From Gammaproteobacteria bacterium (GTDB lineage: Bacteria > Pseudomonadota > Gammaproteobacteria > VBWC01), in contig JAHFRU010000004.1 in assembly GCA_023266115.1 (NCBI GenBank), positions 80,001 to 144,000 of the forward strand: 64,000 nucleotides of DNA, given 5' to 3'. Positions within the stretch are counted from its first letter, which is position 1. Every line of letters starts with the position of its first letter. Both the position numbers and the translations under genes were made by a program. The notes under the pieces are model-generated. The model was given only the letters and a program-made list of their open reading frames with translations. It did no database searches and was not told where the DNA came from. Positions 1 through 10,247 of the stretch are shown here, one piece after another.

Positions 1-49
1 GCAACTTTGCCTTCGCGCGCATATTCAGCCCGTGGAGCGCAAGTAAAAT

Positions 50-901
50 ATGGCCAGCAGTCCCGAGGCATTGGTCAGTGGCGCGAGGACGGTATCGTCG
101 TTGCCGACGACGTTTACGCGGCTCAATACCGCCGTTCAGGATCCGCGCAGTTCGAACCGTGATATTGCGAGCATCATCAGTGACGACGCCGGACTGTCGG
201 CGCGGTTGCTGCGAATGGTCAACAGCGCGCTCTACGCGTTCCCGTCCAAGATTTCGACGATTTCCCGTGCCGTCACCGTGGTCGGCACCAAACAACTGCG
301 CGACCTCGCGCTGGCGACGTCTGTACTGGACATGTTCAGGGATGTGCCATCCGATCAGGTCAATATGGAATCGTTCTGGAAGCACAACATCGCCTGCGGC
401 GTCACGGCCCGGGTGCTGGCGACGCTGCGGCGCGACCCGAACGCCGAGGAGTTCTTTGTCGCCGGCCTGCTGCACGACATCGGCCGGTTGCTGATGTTTA
501 CCGAGGCACCGGAACTTACCGCGCAGGCCTTCGGCAAGGCGCGAGACACGGGCACGCTGCTCTATAAAAACGAGCCGGAAGTATTTGGCTTTGACCACGC
601 TGGCGTCGGCGCCGCCCTGCTCAAGCAGTGGCAACTTCCCGCACAGATTATCGCGGCCGTCGGTTACCACCATCGCCCGTCGGCCAGTCGCGACCACCCG
701 ATCCACGCGGCCATCACCCATGTCGCCGACCTGATCGTAAACGCCCAGCAAATCGGCACCAGTGGCGAAGTGTTCACGCCGCCGCTCGATGTCGAGGCGT
801 GGCAGAAACTCGGGCTGCAGGAGCACATGCTATCCGCCATCATCAAACAGGCGAATCGCCAGATCGACGACGCGGCGCCGCTGTTACTCGAGGCGGCCTG
901 A
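50..901 (+). CDS. HDOD domain signalling protein
   Basis: ORF with HDOD/HD-like motifs ([41 protein letters not shown]); stop overlaps the ATG of the next gene. Confidence 0.85.
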   Translation: MASSPEALVSGARTVSSLPTTFTRLNTAVQDPRSSNRDIASIISDDAGLSARLLRMVNSALYAFPSKISTISRAVTVVGTKQLRDLALATSVLDMFRDVPSDQVNMESFWKHNIACGVTARVLATLRRDPNAEEFFVAGLLHDIGRLLMFTEAPELTAQAFGKARDTGTLLYKNEPEVFGFDHAGVGAALLKQWQLPAQIIAAVGYHHRPSASRDHPIHAAITHVADLIVNAQQIGTSGEVFTPPLDVEAWQKLGLQEHMLSAIIKQANRQIDDAAPLLLEAA

Positions 902-3036
902 TGGACGATTGTATTGACCATCTCAAGCAGGCCACCGCCGACATCGAGTACCTGCGCGGCCTGAATCGCTGGTACCTGAACGCGATCGACAAGTGCGTCA
1001 ATCTGGGCGATTTTCAGGCGCGCATCGAACAGGGTGCCGATCCGCAGACAGTCATCAACGAAACCTGCGCCAACACCGGCCGTCTGTTCGGCTTCGCGGC
1101 CGTCGGCTTTCTCGCGGTCGACCCCGAAGACGCCAGCTTCTTGCTCAAATACTGCGAACCCGAGACCCGGAGTGTGGCGCTGGCGGCCGAGGCCGATGCG
1201 CGCGTCGAGGACGGCACGTTCGCCTGGGCGATCGCGCAGTCGCGCTCGGTAGCCTGCGAGGCAGCCGACGGCAAGCACAGCACAGTGTTGCATGCGCTCG
1301 CCACCCGCAGCCGCGTCTACGGCATGTTCATCGGCACGCATACCAAGCCGTCCGCCAATTTCGATGACGGCGAACTCCATATGTTGTCCGTTGTACTGCA
1401 AAGTCTTGCCCGCGCGCTGGAGAGCCACGAGGTCTACCAGGCGAAGGTCGAGCAGAACAAGACGCTCGAGACCGAGATCGGCATACGCACCGAGCAGCTG
1501 GTCGAGGCACGCATGGTGGCCGAAAAGGCCAATGAATCGAAGAGCCAGTTCCTGGCCAATATGAGCCATGAAATGCGCACGCCGCTGACGTCCATTCTGG
1601 GCTTTGCCGACTCGCTGCAATACGACGAGCTGAGCGAGGATGAGCGGCGCCGCGCGATCAGGACCATCGGGCGTACCGGCAAACATCTGCTGGATATTAT
1701 TAGTGACGTGCTGGACCTGTCGAAGATCGAGTCCAACCGCCTGGCCATCGAACTGCTGCCGGTATCGCTCGCTGCGCTGCTGGCACAGGTCGAGTCCGTA
1801 TCCGGTTCGATTGCTCGCGACAAGGCGCTGCAGTTCACCATCGACTGCCAGTATCCGATGCCGCAGCAGATCGTGACCGACCCGACCCGGCTGTTGCAGG
1901 TGCTGTTTAACCTGTGCTCCAATGCGATCAAGTTTACCGATGAAGGAGCAGTGCGCATTGCCGTTAGCGCTGACCCGGCACGACAGACCCTGTATTTCGC
2001 CGTCACCGACAGCGGCATCGGCATGACACCCGAACAACAGCAGAAATTGTTTCAGCGCTTCACCCAGGCGGACACGTCGACCACGCGCCGTTTCGGTGGC
2101 ACCGGCCTTGGGCTGTGTATTTCAAGACAGCTCGCGGAGATGATGGGCGGCACGATCACAGTGAGCAGCGAAGCCGGTACGGGCAGTTGTTTTACCGCAT
2201 CGATCTCGACCGGGCCGCTGGATTCGAACAAAGTGATCAACAGCGACGCGGAGTTCGCCGAGTTGCGCGACACCGAGTCGCAGCGCCGTCAAAAGAAACG
2301 CCCGCACCAAACACTGACAGGCAGTATTCTCGTCGCGGAGGACACACCCACGATACGCGAACTGATCGCGCTGATCTTCCGCCCGACCGGCATCGCCGTA
2401 ACCTTCGTCGAGAATGGCCAGCTGGCCGTTGAACAGGCGCTGGCCGGCGAATTCGACATGATCCTGACCGATATCCAGATGCCGGTGATGGGTGGCCTCG
2501 AGGCGACACAGCTATTGCGCTCCACCGGTTTCAGCCGGCCGATTGTCGCACTGTCGGCGAACGCGCAGAAGCAGTCCGTGGACGAATGCCTGCGGGCCGG
2601 TTGCGATGCATTCCTAGAAAAACCCATCAATCGCGACAAGCTTTTCGAGGTAGTTGCCCGTTACCTCGGCAACGGTGCGGAACTGCCGGCCAACGCATCA
2701 CCGATCGACAATGCGGAAATGCAAATAATTGTAAAAAACTTTGTCGACGGCTTGCCGGCCGTGCTGGACGCGATCGAGAATGGATTGTCATCGCAAGATT
2801 GGGCGAAAATTAAAAGCAATGCTCACAAAATCAAGGGCTCCGCGGGTGGCTTCGGCTACCGGAAACTGGGCGATCTGGCCGCTGCGCTGGAAGCCACTGT
2901 CATCAACGAACGCTACGACGATACCCCGGATCTGGTCATGCAACTGGTGGCCGAGGCCGGCGACGTGGTGGAAAATATGCGCGACAAGCCGCTATCGAAA
3001 AGTAGCACGGCGTCGCGACACACCGCGGCGCGATAA
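901..3036 (+). CDS. Hybrid sensor histidine kinase (GAF-like N-terminus, HisKA/HATPase_c, receiver, C-terminal Hpt)
   Basis: Start [10 protein letters not shown] at 901 within the longer [20 protein letters not shown]-box, [13 protein letters not shown], receiver [10 protein letters not shown], Hpt-like [12 protein letters not shown]. Confidence 0.9.
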   Translation: MDDCIDHLKQATADIEYLRGLNRWYLNAIDKCVNLGDFQARIEQGADPQTVINETCANTGRLFGFAAVGFLAVDPEDASFLLKYCEPETRSVALAAEADARVEDGTFAWAIAQSRSVACEAADGKHSTVLHALATRSRVYGMFIGTHTKPSANFDDGELHMLSVVLQSLARALESHEVYQAKVEQNKTLETEIGIRTEQLVEARMVAEKANESKSQFLANMSHEMRTPLTSILGFADSLQYDELSEDERRRAIRTIGRTGKHLLDIISDVLDLSKIESNRLAIELLPVSLAALLAQVESVSGSIARDKALQFTIDCQYPMPQQIVTDPTRLLQVLFNLCSNAIKFTDEGAVRIAVSADPARQTLYFAVTDSGIGMTPEQQQKLFQRFTQADTSTTRRFGGTGLGLCISRQLAEMMGGTITVSSEAGTGSCFTASISTGPLDSNKVINSDAEFAELRDTESQRRQKKRPHQTLTGSILVAEDTPTIRELIALIFRPTGIAVTFVENGQLAVEQALAGEFDMILTDIQMPVMGGLEATQLLRSTGFSRPIVALSANAQKQSVDECLRAGCDAFLEKPINRDKLFEVVARYLGNGAELPANASPIDNAEMQIIVKNFVDGLPAVLDAIENGLSSQDWAKIKSNAHKIKGSAGGFGYRKLGDLAAALEATVINERYDDTPDLVMQLVAEAGDVVENMRDKPLSKSSTASRHTAAR

Positions 3037-3060
3037 TTCGCGCGGGGAGCATCGGACAAT

Positions 3061-3474
3061 ATGAGCGACGGCAACAAACAACTTGCCACCATTTCCGTCC
3101 TGATCGTCGACGACGACGAGAACGCGCGGGTGTTTCTGCGCTCGTTCGCCCGCTCGCTTGGTTGCGAGAAGATCGAGGTCGTGCACTCCGGCCAGGAAGC
3201 GCTGAAACGGGCAAAAACGATGAAACCGGATATCGTCTTTCTCGATATAGAAATGCCCGGCGTCAGCGGTTTGGAAACGTTGCAGCAATTACTCGTCGAG
3301 AACGCCGGCCAGCATGTCGTCATGGTCAGCGCCCACAGCTCGCTGAATAACGTTCAGGGGGCGATCAAGTCGGGCGCGAAAGGCTTCGTCGTCAAACCGT
3401 ACAACGCCCTGAAAATCCGGGAAGCATTGCTCAACTATTTGCGCTCAACCGCATCGGCTACTCCGCCAGCGTAG
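3061..3474 (+). CDS. Response regulator receiver protein
   Basis: LIVDDDENARVFLR, VFLDIEMPGVSG, VVKPYN. Confidence 0.9.
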   Translation: MSDGNKQLATISVLIVDDDENARVFLRSFARSLGCEKIEVVHSGQEALKRAKTMKPDIVFLDIEMPGVSGLETLQQLLVENAGQHVVMVSAHSSLNNVQGAIKSGAKGFVVKPYNALKIREALLNYLRSTASATPPA

Positions 3475-3515
3475 GGACGTCCACTCCATCCTGCCGGATA
3501 TTGACGGTTGCCTGG

Positions 3516-4712
3516 TCAGGCTACCGTCACGCGCGCAAAACGTCGCTTGCCGACCTGAAACACATGGGTGCTACCGCGCGGAATCATCAAGCCGCGATCA
3601 TCGATGCGTTTACCATCCAGCCGCACCGCGCCCTGTTGAATCATGCGCAGCGCTTCTGACGTGCTGGAGGTCAGGTCCGCTTCCTTCAGCAGGTTGGCAA
3701 TAGCCAGCGCGTCGCCGCCGGCACTCACGTGTACTTCCGGCATCGCGTCGGGCATCTTGCCTTGCTGGAAGCGGGCGATAAACGCGTCTTTCGCGGCCGC
3801 CGCCGTGGCCGGCCCGTGAAAACGCCCGACGATCTCCAGCGCGAGCTCGAACTTGATATCGCGCGGGTTCACGCCACTCTCGGCCTGGCGCTTCAATCCG
3901 TCGATATCATCACCCGCCCGGAAACTCAGTAACTCGAAATAACGCCACATCAGCTCGTCGGATAGCGACATCAGCTTGCCGAACATTTCGTCGGCCGGCT
4001 CGGTAATACCGATGGTGTTGCCGAGCGACTTGGACATTTTCTGCACGCCGTCCAGGCCCTCCAGTATCGGCAGCGTCATCACCACCTGCGGCGGCTGACC
4101 GGCCAGTTTCTGCAATTCGCGTCCGACCAGCATGTTGAATTTCTGGTCAGTACCACCCAACTCAATATCGGCCTTGAGCGTTACCGAATCGTGGCCCTGA
4201 ATCAGCGGGTAGAGAAATTCGTGGATCGCGATCGGCTGACCTTCCGAATAACGCTTGTGAAAGTCATCGCGCTCCAGCATGCGGGCGACCGTGTGTTTGG
4301 CGGCCAGCGCGATCAGGTCGGCGGCGCTCATCTCACCCATCCAGCTGGAATTGAACATCACCAGCGTCTTTTCCGGGTCGAGAACCTTGTAAATCTGCGC
4401 CTCGTAGGTACGCGCGTTGTCGATCACTTCGTCGCGGGTCAACGGCCTGCGGGTCGCGTTCTTACCGGTCGGATCACCGATCATGCCGGTGAAGTCACCG
4501 ATAAGAAAAATCGCCTCGTGACCCAAGTCCTGGAACTGGCGCAGCTTGCGCAGCAATACGGTATGCCCGAGGTGTAAGTCGGGCGCGGTCGGATCGAAAC
4601 CCGCCTTAACCCGTAACGGCCGACCGAGTTTGAGCTTGGTGGCAAGCTCCTCCTCTGGAAGAATTTCCGAACATCCCCGTCGGATGTTCGCCAGAGCGGC
4701 TGAATGAGTCAC
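3516..4712 (-). CDS. tyrS: Tyrosyl-tRNA synthetase
   Basis: [32 protein letters not shown]-terminal S4-like domain. Confidence 0.95.
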   Translation of the reverse strand: MTHSAALANIRRGCSEILPEEELATKLKLGRPLRVKAGFDPTAPDLHLGHTVLLRKLRQFQDLGHEAIFLIGDFTGMIGDPTGKNATRRPLTRDEVIDNARTYEAQIYKVLDPEKTLVMFNSSWMGEMSAADLIALAAKHTVARMLERDDFHKRYSEGQPIAIHEFLYPLIQGHDSVTLKADIELGGTDQKFNMLVGRELQKLAGQPPQVVMTLPILEGLDGVQKMSKSLGNTIGITEPADEMFGKLMSLSDELMWRYFELLSFRAGDDIDGLKRQAESGVNPRDIKFELALEIVGRFHGPATAAAAKDAFIARFQQGKMPDAMPEVHVSAGGDALAIANLLKEADLTSSTSEALRMIQQGAVRLDGKRIDDRGLMIPRGSTHVFQVGKRRFARVTVA

Positions 4713-4969
4713 GCATACCTCGTCTGATCAATTCGAACGGGGAAAGATACCGCAACCGCGCCAGAAAAGTAACGGCGGTGATGTGTGACGCAGATCACGG
4801 GCCGCTTCGTCGCACATCGCTACGTGATTCAGACACCGCGCCAAAAAATTGCTCGTTGACCGCTGCACATGGTTGGCGGTAAGGTACGCTGCACAATATC
4901 AGCGGCACCGCCGAGGGTTTTTTTTGCTTTGCAATAAAGCTCGTTACGACCTGGCCGATATAAAAAAAT

Positions 4970-6292
4970 ATGTCTAAAAAACATGTACATTTGATCGCAG
5001 CCACGGTGGGGGTAATCACCCTCGGGGCCGTGCTTGGCCTCGTTCCGCATCGCGTGGAGGCCACCCGGCCCGCGGTAACGACGACCGCAATCATCATTGA
5101 CGATGCGAACACGGAAATCAGCGCAGCCGCGGACACTGGGGTTGCCGCGGACGTGATCGCGAGCGCGCCGGCAGCGGCGGAGCTGTTACCGAACGCGTCG
5201 TGGGAAACAGCAACCGTGCGCAGCGGCGACAGTCTTTCGCAGATTTTCAAGCGCCACGGTATCAACGCCGCCGAATTACATGAACTGATTGCACTCGAAG
5301 GCGCGACGCGGCAACTGAAGCGGCTGTATCCCGGCGAGACCATCAAGGTCAAAACAACGTATGGCCGCCTGCAGGAACTGCGGTACGACATCAACGAAAG
5401 CCAGAGCCTCCATGTGCAACGGGCGGCCAGCGGTCTCGAAGCAACGCTGGTGCACCACGTACTGGACAAAGAAATTAAACAGGCGGCCGGTGTAATCGAC
5501 AGCTCGCTCTATCTCGCCGCACAAAAGGCCGGACTATCCGATAACCTGACGATGCAACTGGCCAGCATTTTTGGCTGGGATGTCGATTTCTTGCTCGACA
5601 TCCGCGAGGGTGACTCTTTTGCGGTGCTCTATGAGGAAATGTACCGGGACGGCAAGAAGGTGCGCGATGGCTCCATCATCGCGGCGGAATTCACCAACAC
5701 GGGCAACACGTATCAAGCTGTCAGATACACCGACGCCGACAATAACACCGAATATTTCACGCCTGATGGCAAGAGCCTGCGCAAGACATTTCTGCGATCA
5801 CCGGTCGATTTTGCCCGGGTCAGTTCGCGCTTCAGCCTGAATCGCAAGCACCCCATCCTGAACCGCATTCGTGCACACAAGGGCGTTGATTATGCGGCGC
5901 CAACCGGCACGCCGGTAAAGGCCACCGGCGATGGCAAGATTGTGGCGCGGGGCAATAGCGGCGGCTACGGCCGGACGGTAACCATTCAACACGGCCAGCA
6001 GTACACAACACTCTATGCGCATCTCTCAAGCTATGCGAAGAGCCTCGGCATCGGCTCGCGTGTGCGCCAGGGACAGGTCGTCGGCTATGTCGGCCAGTCA
6101 GGACTCGCGACCGGCCCGCACCTTCATTACGAATTCCGGGTTAACGGCGTTCACCGTAACCCGCTGACGGTGCCGCTGCCGGATGCCGCACCAATAGCCG
6201 CAGGTTACAAAACGGATTTTCTCGCCAAAACGCAGCCTCTGATTGCGCAACTCAATCTGATCAAACGTACGACCGTCGCTCTGAACCAGTAG
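4970..6292 (+). CDS. Peptidoglycan DD-metalloendopeptidase, M23 family (MepM-like) with LysM/OapA-like region
   Basis: HKGVDYAAPTGTPVKATGDG, TLYAHLS, GLATGPHLHYEF M23 motifs. Confidence 0.9.
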   Translation: MSKKHVHLIAATVGVITLGAVLGLVPHRVEATRPAVTTTAIIIDDANTEISAAADTGVAADVIASAPAAAELLPNASWETATVRSGDSLSQIFKRHGINAAELHELIALEGATRQLKRLYPGETIKVKTTYGRLQELRYDINESQSLHVQRAASGLEATLVHHVLDKEIKQAAGVIDSSLYLAAQKAGLSDNLTMQLASIFGWDVDFLLDIREGDSFAVLYEEMYRDGKKVRDGSIIAAEFTNTGNTYQAVRYTDADNNTEYFTPDGKSLRKTFLRSPVDFARVSSRFSLNRKHPILNRIRAHKGVDYAAPTGTPVKATGDGKIVARGNSGGYGRTVTIQHGQQYTTLYAHLSSYAKSLGIGSRVRQGQVVGYVGQSGLATGPHLHYEFRVNGVHRNPLTVPLPDAAPIAAGYKTDFLAKTQPLIAQLNLIKRTTVALNQ

Positions 6293-6403
6293 CTGCACGT
6301 CGCACCCCTGCGGCAACTTTCCTGCCTGACCTCGAGACCGATAGCCAAGTGCGCCCATGGTATGCTCGGGCCTGACGTTTCTTCAGATCAGGTGCGGCAG
6401 AAT

Positions 6404-7507
6404 ATGACTGAACTTTATCTAGGACTTATGTCAGGCACCAGCATGGACGGCGTTGACGCGGCGCTGGTGGATTTGTCTTCTGTTCCCCGGGTGATTTCCG
6501 CGCTGAGTTGTCCGCTTTCAACACAAATTCGCGAACGTCTCGGCTCGATCAGTGCTGCACATACCAGCAGCATGGATACCCTGGGTGAACTCGATCGCCT
6601 GGTCGGCGAATTGTTCGCGGCGGCCGCCAATCAGCTGATCAAGCAGGCAAAGATCAACAAGAATCAGATACGCGCCCTTGGCAGCCACGGCCAGACCATC
6701 CGTCATCGACCGGAGAATAATTTTCCGTACTCGCTGCAGATCGGCGATCCGAATACCATTGCTGAATTGACAGGCATTACGACGGTCGCCGATTTTCGCC
6801 GACGCGATATCGCGTCAGGCGGTCAGGGCGCACCGCTGGTTCCGGGATTTCACGCAGCAACGTTCCGCACCACTACAGAAAACCGCGTGGTGGTGAACAT
6901 CGGCGGCATCGCGAATATTACGGTGCTGGCGGCGGATTCAACTCGTCCCATCATCGGCTTCGATACCGGCCCGGGCAATACGCTCGTCGACGGTTGGATA
7001 CACAAGCATCAAGGCAAACCGTACGATGACAGCGGCGCCTGGGCCGCCACCGGCAATATCGATCAGGCGTTGCTGACCTCGCTGTTTCACGATGCCTATT
7101 TCGACCGGGAACCCCCCAAGAGCACTGGGCGAGAGTATTTTAACGTGGCATGGATCGAGCGACATTTAGCTGGAACAGTACCGCCCGCCAAAAACATACA
7201 GGCGACGCTATGTGAACTGACCGCGCTGTCCGTCGCGGAGGCGATCCAGCAACATGCGCCCGGGACAACCACCGTACTGGTATGCGGTGGCGGCAGCCGC
7301 AACGACGCACTGATGAACCGGCTACGATCGAGACTCGGGGATATAACAGTTTCTTCTACCGAAGCGTACGGTATCGCGCCGCAGTGGGTCGAGGCAGCCG
7401 CGTTCGCCTGGCTGGCAAAACAAACACTGGAAGGTCGTCCGGGGAATGTGCCATCGGTGACGGGCGCCAGTCGCCCCGCAGTGCTGGGCGGCATCTATCA
7501 CGCCTGA
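6404..7507 (+). CDS. anmK: Anhydro-N-acetylmuramic acid kinase
   Basis: MTELYLGLMSGTSMDGVDAAL start, NIGGIANIT, GFDTGPGN. Confidence 0.93.
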   Translation: MTELYLGLMSGTSMDGVDAALVDLSSVPRVISALSCPLSTQIRERLGSISAAHTSSMDTLGELDRLVGELFAAAANQLIKQAKINKNQIRALGSHGQTIRHRPENNFPYSLQIGDPNTIAELTGITTVADFRRRDIASGGQGAPLVPGFHAATFRTTTENRVVVNIGGIANITVLAADSTRPIIGFDTGPGNTLVDGWIHKHQGKPYDDSGAWAATGNIDQALLTSLFHDAYFDREPPKSTGREYFNVAWIERHLAGTVPPAKNIQATLCELTALSVAEAIQQHAPGTTTVLVCGGGSRNDALMNRLRSRLGDITVSSTEAYGIAPQWVEAAAFAWLAKQTLEGRPGNVPSVTGASRPAVLGGIYHA

Positions 7508-7520
7508 CTACCAAAAGAAA

Positions 7521-7550
7521 AATAGAAGGAGGCCGTAGCCTCCTTCTATT
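7521..7550 (-). terminator. Rho-independent terminator of erpA (between convergent anmK and erpA)
   Basis: Perfect 13-bp stem AATAGAAGGAGGC/GCCTCCTTCTATT with CGTA loop; U-rich tract follows on the minus strand. Confidence 0.75.
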
Positions 7551-7597
7551 AATCTGCGATGTCTGTATTGAGCGCCGCTATCGAGTCACGGTATCGC

Positions 7598-7969
7598 TTA
7601 TACCGAGAATGACGATCCACACCCGCAGGTGGTTTGCGCATTGGGGTTGCGGATGACAAAGTGCGCACCCTCAATGTCTTCCTTGTAGTCGATTTCCGCG
7701 TCCATCAAATACTGAAAACTCATCGGATCGACCAGCAGCGTCACGCCGCCCTTTTCAATAACGGTATCGCCGTCGTTGACGGTCTCATCAAAGGTAAAGC
7801 CATACTGAAACCCAGAACAGCCGCCGCCGCTGATAAACACGCGCAGCTTCAAGTTGCTGTTGTTTTCTTCGACGATCAGCTGCCTGACTTTCGCCACGGC
7901 GCTATCGGTAAAGATTACCGGTGATTCCATCTTGAGTTCGGCTGCTACAGTGCTCACAATCGTCTCCAA
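7598..7969 (-). CDS. erpA: Iron-sulfur cluster insertion protein ErpA
   Basis: A-type carrier: [17 protein letters not shown] ... [10 protein letters not shown]. Confidence 0.92.
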   Translation of the reverse strand: METIVSTVAAELKMESPVIFTDSAVAKVRQLIVEENNSNLKLRVFISGGGCSGFQYGFTFDETVNDGDTVIEKGGVTLLVDPMSFQYLMDAEIDYKEDIEGAHFVIRNPNAQTTCGCGSSFSV

Positions 7970-8085
7970 GGTATGTCTGGTATATATATCGACCGACTTC
8001 GTTCCATTATGAAAAAACCTACTATTTTAGTCAAATTTATTACGGACACGACGAACCGTTGCAACTGGTTGACGGATCATATTAT

Positions 8086-9129
8086 TTAGGGCAAAAGCGC
8101 AATGCTTTCAATCCCTGCGGACTCCGGATAGCCGAACATCAGGTTCATGTTCTGTACTGCCTGCCCCGCAGCGCCTTTGACCAGATTATCGATCACCGAC
8201 AACACCACCGCCACTTTGCCACCCTGTGGCCGGTGAACTGCCAGCCGGCAGATGTTCGCACCACGGACACTGCGGGTTTCCGGGTGCGCGCCTTCCGGCA
8301 GCACGTCGACAAACGGCTCGTTCGCGTAGCGCGTCTCATACAAGGCCTGAAGATCACCCGCCGCGCCGGTGACCGTCGCATAGAGCGTCGCGTGGATGCC
8401 GCGGATCATGGGCGTCAGATGCGGCACAAATGTCAGGCCGACATCCTTCCCCGCCATGCCTGACAAACCCTGGCGGATCTCCGGCAGGTGCCGGTGACCA
8501 GACGCGCCGTACGCCTTGAAGTTATCGCCGGCCTCACCCAGCAACATTGCGACAGTCGCCTTGCGACCGGCGCCACTGACGCCGGACTTGGCATCGGCGA
8601 TCAGCCCGCTCGTGTCGACGAGACCGGCTTCCAGCAACGGCAGAAAGCCGAGCTGGACCGCCGTGGGATAGCAACCCGGATTCGCCACCAGCCGCGCGTC
8701 GCGTATCGCATCGCGATGGATCTCGGGCAACCCGTATACCGCCTCTTGCAGCAGCTGCGGACAGGCGTGCGGCATGCCATACCACTGCTGCCACTGCGCA
8801 GCGTTTTTCAAGCGGAAATCCGCGGCGAGGTCGATCACCCGCACACCGGCATCGAGCAACGCCGGCACCATGGTCATCGCCGTACCGTTCGGCGTTGCGA
8901 AAAACACCAGATCGTTGTTCTTCAGCGCCGCGATATCGGGCTCGGTAAACGCGAGATCAATGTGGCCGCGCAGATTCGGAAACAGGTCGGACGCTGCCAC
9001 GCCCACCTCGGAGCGCGACGTGATCGCGGCCAGTTCGACCGATGGATGCAGCGCCAGCAGGCGTAGCAATTCAACGCCGGTATAGCCCGTGCCGCCAACC
9101 ACCGAAACCGTTATCTTTCTGCCAGCCAT
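8086..9129 (-). CDS. argC: N-acetyl-gamma-glutamyl-phosphate reductase
   Basis: [35 protein letters not shown]; start at [10 protein letters not shown]. Confidence 0.93.
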   Translation of the reverse strand: MAGRKITVSVVGGTGYTGVELLRLLALHPSVELAAITSRSEVGVAASDLFPNLRGHIDLAFTEPDIAALKNNDLVFFATPNGTAMTMVPALLDAGVRVIDLAADFRLKNAAQWQQWYGMPHACPQLLQEAVYGLPEIHRDAIRDARLVANPGCYPTAVQLGFLPLLEAGLVDTSGLIADAKSGVSGAGRKATVAMLLGEAGDNFKAYGASGHRHLPEIRQGLSGMAGKDVGLTFVPHLTPMIRGIHATLYATVTGAAGDLQALYETRYANEPFVDVLPEGAHPETRSVRGANICRLAVHRPQGGKVAVVLSVIDNLVKGAAGQAVQNMNLMFGYPESAGIESIALLP

Positions 9130-9224
9130 GCTCTCCACCTCTTGAGCGCGCATGATACGGGCTCGTGTCAAAAATCAAAAGCGACGCGCGGCGAACGCGC
9201 ACCTGTTTCATCCGCCCGCGATTG

Positions 9225-10247
9225 CTACCGGCTGAGTTGACCGCCTGCCTCGCCGGAAGGTTCCGTAGACAATGGATGGAAGGCACGATTGACATAGCTG
9301 GCGATCGCGTCGATGTCTCCGGCACCGAGCACCGACCGCCATGCCGACATGGTCGTGCCGGGCAGGCCGTCGCGAATCACGGCGATCAGACGGTCGCGCG
9401 TCATTCCTCCCATAACGGCCGGATCGGTCAGATCGCGCGGATGCGGCTCGAGAAACCTGCCGATCCAGCCCCCCCCGGTTCCGTCGGCGGCGTGACAAAA
9501 CGCGCAATTCGCCTGAAATAACCCTTCGCCGCGCTTTTCCTGGTCGGACAAATCGCCGATGGTCGGGGCAACCTCGTGCCGCGCGTAAGACGTCGCGCCG
9601 GAGACGGCGTCTGCCGGCCGACGAAATGAAAAGCCGCCGCGCGGAAACGATACCGCGCGCGCATCCCACAGCGGACCTTGGTCGGATACGCGCGCGCGGT
9701 CGTGACAGGTGATGCAGGCCGACAGGAACAGGCGCAGCCCGGCGCGCTGCTCAGGTGTCAGCTGTTCACCGGGCGTATCGATCGGAATCTCGCCCAGCGC
9801 AAACGGGAACGCCGCCTGGTAACGCTCATGATTGTCCCAGCCGTTCTCCGGGGTGTGATAATACGTGCCCACCGCCGCGCCCCGCATGAAGCCACCACGC
9901 ACGAAATCCACCACCAGCGCGATGTCTTCGTCCGTCAGCAACGTACTGAACGCCATCATCGCGGTACCGCTGCGACCGTGCGCCACGGAATCGATCATCT
10001 TCGCACGATCAATGCCTGCCGGCAGCTTCGCCGTAAAATCGGTCGGTGGTGGATCGAGATAAGTCGCGGCGAGCGTTTTCGCATCGCCGGCATAGCCGTG
10101 GCAGAAATAGCAACGTGCGTTATAGATCGCCTTGCCACGAACGAAGGCTTCGCTGGAATAAGCTGCATCCCGCGCACCGGGTGCTGACGCGGCGGATGAC
10201 GCATCGCTCGCGGGAGGGGTCGCAAACCCTAGTTCGTCAGTTTTTTT
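9225..10247 (-). CDS. C-terminal half of a probable multiheme cytochrome c (3 CXXCH: CYFCH, CITCH, CAFCH); in a different frame from the upstream cytochrome ORF and without a visible start codon
   Basis: The frame is open from the in-frame TAA at 10248-10250 down to 9225; the listed ATG ORF (9998) begins after the CYFCH heme motif. No ATG/GTG/TTG/CTG precedes the heme motif in this frame. Confidence 0.75.
   Translation of the reverse strand, partial: KKTDELGFATPPASDASSAASAPGARDAAYSSEAFVRGKAIYNARCYFCHGYAGDAKTLAATYLDPPPTDFTAKLPAGIDRAKMIDSVAHGRSGTAMMAFSTLLTDEDIALVVDFVRGGFMRGAAVGTYYHTPENGWDNHERYQAAFPFALGEIPIDTPGEQLTPEQRAGLRLFLSACITCHDRARVSDQGPLWDARAVSFPRGGFSFRRPADAVSGATSYARHEVAPTIGDLSDQEKRGEGLFQANCAFCHAADGTGGGWIGRFLEPHPRDLTDPAVMGGMTRDRLIAVIRDGLPGTTMSAWRSVLGAGDIDAIASYVNRAFHPLSTEPSGEAGGQLSR

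Noticed and set aside
1-46. Possible 3' end of an upstream gene (…QLCLRAHIQPVERK*, TAA at 44-46)
   Set aside because: Only about 15 codons are visible; cannot be assigned.
664-2037. Minus-strand ORF (457 aa) opposite the hybrid kinase
   Set aside because: Shadow ORF without domain signatures; the kinase frame is unambiguous.
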